The notes below the pieces were generated by a model. The model saw nothing but the letters and a program-made list of their open reading frames with translations, ran no database searches and was not told the DNA's origin. DNA of 5,663 bases, from positions 1-5,663 of the forward strand of contig JAICSZ010000161.1 of assembly GCA_025936615.1 (NCBI GenBank), written 5' to 3'. Source of the stretch: Pedococcus sp. (GTDB taxonomy: Bacteria; Actinomycetota; Actinomycetes; Actinomycetales; Dermatophilaceae). Below are positions 5,428 through 5,663 of the stretch, one piece after another; position 1 is the first letter of the stretch, and each line of letters begins with the position of its first letter. Position numbers and translations under genes: made by a program.

Positions 5428-5663
5428 CTAGCCCTGACCGAGGTCGGCGGCCTCCCTGGTCCAGTCGTCGGAGTCCCGCCAGAGGTGGTTGTGGGTGTCC
5501 AGCGTCTCGGCGGCCCCGGTCAGCTCGCGACGCTCGACTCGACAGCCTCGGCGACCTTGGCCCCGGCTGCACTGCTGCCAGCCGTTACGACATTCACGGC
5601 ACGCCGGTCGCGTCGACGACGAACTCCCACAGAGCGATCCTGGGCGGGCGTCGACCGGGTGAA
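5428..5663 (-). pseudogene. C-terminal part of a frameshifted minus-strand gene, runs off the window
   Basis: Three minus-strand frames take over from one another, each with protein-like sequence and almost only G or C at third positions in its own stretch. From the right edge, the first reads ...ALWEFVVDATGVP and stops at 5596-5594. The second reads NVVTAGSSAAGAKVAEAVES from 5594 and stops at 5522-5520. The third reads RELTGAAETLDTHNHLWRD from about 5529 and ends at the TAG at 5430-5428. Both switches are in the same direction, equal to loss of one base (or gain of two) each. The simplest reading is a decayed gene converging on rnpB with two frameshifts; sequencing errors would look the same. 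The third frame is open to the window edge, but its upstream part is rich in Arg and Cys with mixed third positions, so it is unlikely to be the true frame there. I cannot name the family. Confidence 0.5.

Noticed and set aside
5422..5431. The near-palindrome CTAGGTCTAG just after rnpB as a terminator
   Set aside because: The halves leave only a two-base loop, so a hairpin cannot form. No better terminator stem was found between 5405 and 5440.
5228..5572. A 114-codon minus-strand open frame across the rnpB 3' half and beyond
   Set aside because: It reads through the conserved 3' end of rnpB. The coding signal at 5428-5663 lies mostly in other frames.

Overview
The window is very GC-rich, and its open frames end almost every codon in G or C. 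Together with GTG starts, leaderless start regions and an actinobacterial-style type A RNase P RNA that carries a P19 hairpin, this points to a high-GC actinobacterium. An Intrasporangiaceae-like member is possible, but that is only an impression from protein flavour.

Layout from left to right. Positions 1-88 look like a spacer between divergent genes, with a possible leaderless minus-strand start at the extreme left. Positions 89-2520 hold a two-gene operon: a CDP-alcohol phosphatidyltransferase, then a five-helix membrane protein with an extracytoplasmic alkaline-phosphatase-superfamily domain built like lipoteichoic acid synthase. The two genes overlap by 4 bases (GTGA) and are followed by a compact hairpin terminator. 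Positions 2627-3007 encode a small four-helix membrane protein of unknown function. Positions 3052-4506 encode a compact RNB-domain (RNase II family) exoribonuclease that probably starts leaderless. Positions 4507-5021 hold no gene I can defend; the interval is bracketed by a pair of inverted, imperfect 44/45-base repeats (4545-4588 and 4946-4990). Positions 5022-5404 are the RNase P RNA gene rnpB, complete from P1 to P1' with its own -10 element. Positions 5428-5663 hold the C-terminal end of a minus-strand gene that faces rnpB and appears broken by two frameshifts.

How the genes fit together: the first two genes make biochemical sense as a unit. One can make a CDP-alcohol-derived phospholipid, and the other has the architecture of an enzyme that takes a phospho-alcohol head group from a lipid and transfers it to an acceptor outside the membrane. 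The RNB exonuclease and rnpB are both RNA-processing genes but look independently transcribed. The most interesting items are the lipid/head-group-transfer pair, the inverted repeat pair upstream of rnpB, the Gln in the RNB metal site, and the frameshifted gene at the right edge.
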